A model generated the notes under the pieces. That model was not told where the DNA came from and ran no database searches. It saw only the letters and a program-made list of their open reading frames with translations. A DNA stretch of 8,016 bases, taken from NCBI GenBank assembly GCA_910577035.1, contig CAJTKW010000110.1, positions 1 through 8,016 of the forward strand. The letters run 5' to 3'. Made by a program: the position numbers and the translations under genes. Positions 6,571-8,016 of the stretch are shown in pieces. The stretch's first letter is position 1; every line of letters begins with the position of its first letter. The DNA is from an uncultured Acetatifactor sp. GTDB lineage: Bacteria > Bacillota > Clostridia > Lachnospirales > Lachnospiraceae.

Positions 6571-8016
6571 TCAATTATCATCAAAGCAGTAAGCCTCCAC
6601 CACCGGCGGTCTCGTGATCCCGGTAGCCTGCAGCGCAAGATGGGTGGAAGCCCCGTCCCTAAGCTGCCAGACCGGGGTGTTGGCCACCTCCAGCATCAAC
6701 AGATTCTCTCCCTCCGACAGCGCCTCCGTAATATCCACTCTGGCAGGGAAGCCTGCCTGCCAGCCCAGGTCCTTTTGATTCAGCACCACCCTCACACTGT
6801 CGGAAGCCTCGGGAATAGAAAGCAGGTACTTCCTGCCGTCCCCAGGCTTATGGACAAAGGTTCCCTGATAACGGAATACCCCTGTAAAGGCGGGAAAATA
6901 CTCCGGCCCGTTTAAGTTGGGCAGCGGTTCCCCGCCCTTCAGAATCAGCTCTTCCTCCCCGGCCTGCACATGCCAGGAAATCGCCAGCGGACTGCTCGTC
7001 TCCAATCGGGGAACCGGGCGGGGCGAAACGGGCCCTCCGGCTCCCTCCCGCCAAAATCGCAGGAAAACAGCCTCCCCGGGCTCCATCCGCAAGGGAAACC
7101 CTTCCTCCGGCAGTTCATAGCTTACCGCGTCCAAATTCCACAGATCATACCCGGTGACCACCCCCCGGAAGCTTCCCCGGGGCGTATCTCTCACGGAAAC
7201 CTCTCCGGGGTGCAATTCTTCGGAAGCCTCCACGGAGTGCAATCCTTCGGAAACCTCCCCGGGGTGCAATTCTCCGGAAGCTAACCCGGTATGCAAATCT
7301 CCGGAAGCTTCCCGCGGCCTAAGCCTTACGGAGACGGCTCCGGATACATTTTCCAGGAAAAACATGACTGCCAGGGCATCCTCCTGCTCCAGGACAAGGC
7401 TGCGCAGGCCCGCAATATCCTTTGCCTTTACTCCGGCTTCCGCCCTGATCTCCAGCCTGGGTACACGCAGCGCCTCCTCCAGGGAGCGCACCCTGTTCCC
7501 CAGACCTGCAAGCTCCACCCGCTCCACTTTCTCTGAAAACTCCTCCGGCAGCGCCTCGCCCAAGGTGTCCAGCCCCGGCTTCTCTCCCAGGACGAATACC
7601 TTCAGGCCCTGCTCTGCCCCCCAGGCCAGGAATTCCGCCGCCTTCCGCTCCAGATACACCGACCGGGGAAGGACCACGCAGGGATAAACGGCACTGCCGA
7701 TTTTCAGAAGGCCTTTCTCCACAGACGCTTTCTCCCGGCGCAGTACATCGCAGGGGATCACGTCATAGTCCATCTGACATTCCATCAGCACCCGGCCCGG
7801 CTTCTGGAACAATCCTGCCTCGCCGGCACACCACTCGGCCTCCGCATGATAGAGAACCGCCGCGTCTACCACCCGCTCCCCCCGGCTGATAAATTCGGCC
7901 CCCCGTTCCATATACCCCATCAGCTTGCGGAAACAGTCAAACCCCGGATGATTCCCCCGGGCATAAAAATGAGGCGGACAGTCAGGATCGGGATAGCTCA
8001 TGGAAAAGGCATGGGG
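6571..8016 (-). CDS. GH106-like putative glycosidase, C-terminal part (5' end cut by window)
   Basis: The last 481 residues of a larger protein are visible; the frame is open to the window edge, and the ATG at 8001 is internal because family-like sequence (HAFSMSYPDPDCPPHFYARG) runs straight through it. The DCPPHFYARGNHP stretch, a HAEAEW motif (about 57-62) and the following alpha/beta segment recall GH106-like alpha-L-rhamnosidase relatives of Firmicutes. About 345-470 is a GH2-type galactose-binding jelly roll, with FRYQGTF, VVLNQKDLGWQAGFPARVDIT and GENLLMLEVANT. The catalytic region would lie upstream and is not visible, so the reaction is not proven. Between a beta strand (AVSVRLR) and VVTGYDLW, residues 237-272 are four 9-residue repeats with LH cores, where relatives would be expected to have a short hairpin. 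It is first in the visible run, 135 bp before a GH42 gene. That it is coding is firm; the family name is tentative. Confidence 0.8.
   Translation of the reverse strand, partial: PHAFSMSYPDPDCPPHFYARGNHPGFDCFRKLMGYMERGAEFISRGERVVDAAVLYHAEAEWCAGEAGLFQKPGRVLMECQMDYDVIPCDVLRREKASVEKGLLKIGSAVYPCVVLPRSVYLERKAAEFLAWGAEQGLKVFVLGEKPGLDTLGEALPEEFSEKVERVELAGLGNRVRSLEEALRVPRLEIRAEAGVKAKDIAGLRSLVLEQEDALAVMFFLENVSGAVSVRLRPREASGDLHTGLASGELHPGEVSEGLHSVEASEELHPGEVSVRDTPRGSFRGVVTGYDLWNLDAVSYELPEEGFPLRMEPGEAVFLRFWREGAGGPVSPRPVPRLETSSPLAISWHVQAGEEELILKGGEPLPNLNGPEYFPAFTGVFRYQGTFVHKPGDGRKYLLSIPEASDSVRVVLNQKDLGWQAGFPARVDITEALSEGENLLMLEVANTPVWQLRDGASTHLALQATGITRPPVVEAYCFDDN
7174..7335 (-). repeat. 27-bp coding tandem array within the GH106-like gene
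   Basis: Four clear units of 27 bp (7201-7308) encode ASGDLHTGL, ASGELHPGE, VSEGLHSVE and ASEELHPGE. On each side is a degenerate unit, VSVRLRPRE (7309-7335) and VSVRDTPRG (7174-7200), which resemble each other. This pattern fits expansion from a native beta-strand segment. All units are in frame. The 13-mer CCGGAAGCTTCCC occurs at 7165-7177 and 7301-7313, overlapping both ends; the copies are 136 bp apart, one base more than five periods. Confidence 0.9.

Noticed and set aside
6004..6915. 303-codon open frame on the plus strand
   Set aside because: It is antisense to the first GH42 gene, the gap and the end of the GH106-like gene. No family motif is seen.
7999..8001. ATG at 8001 as the true start of the GH106-like gene
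   Set aside because: The frame continues open to the window edge, with residues fitting the conserved stretch, and no ribosome site is visible, so the gene is truncated by the window.
1..8016. tRNA, rRNA, insertion sequence or integrase
   Set aside because: No cloverleaf, rRNA-like sequence, transposase motif or terminal inverted repeats around a gene were seen on either strand.

Overview
The window looks like part of a carbohydrate-degradation operon from a gut-type Gram-positive anaerobe, most likely a Clostridia/Lachnospiraceae member. The basis is the style of its proteins (zinc-type GH42 enzymes, a GH127/DUF1680 enzyme, a GH106-like jelly-roll protein, none with a signal peptide), purine-rich AGGAG-type ribosome sites, and ATGA-coupled genes. 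Coding DNA is GC-rich by eye (roughly 55-60%). The species cannot be named from the sequence alone.

All four genes lie on the minus strand, so transcription runs from right to left. In transcription order they are: (1) 8016-6571, the C-terminal part of a large putative glycosidase cut by the window edge, with a jelly-roll domain; (2) after a 135-bp gap with two hairpins, 6435-4417, a GH42 beta-galactosidase; (3) joined by an ATGA overlap, 4417-2186, a second GH42 paralogue with an acidic repeat tail; (4) after a 103-bp polypurine leader, 2082-118, a GH127-family (beta-L-arabinofuranosidase-like) enzyme. Bases 1-117, beyond the last stop codon, hold three back-to-back hairpins and no gene. The plus strand carries no credible gene.

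The enzymes appear cytosolic and would trim imported plant-type oligosaccharides. GH42 enzymes remove beta-galactose (some remove alpha-L-arabinopyranose), GH127 enzymes remove beta-L-arabinofuranose or related sugars, and GH106-like proteins are associated with rhamnose-containing glycans. Together they suggest side chains of pectin or arabinogalactan. Importer, regulator and other genes are not in the window.

The most unusual content is two separate tandem arrays, both with a 27-bp (9-codon) period and both in frame inside glycosidase genes. One forms a C-terminal tail of seven GLEQGPEEK-like units on the second GH42. The other is an internal stretch of four clear and two degenerate units in a predicted beta-hairpin of the GH106-like protein, bracketed by copies of a palindromic 13-mer. 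A second point is that the GH127 protein keeps its zinc/nucleophile residues but has Gln where the characterised family member has its acid/base Glu.
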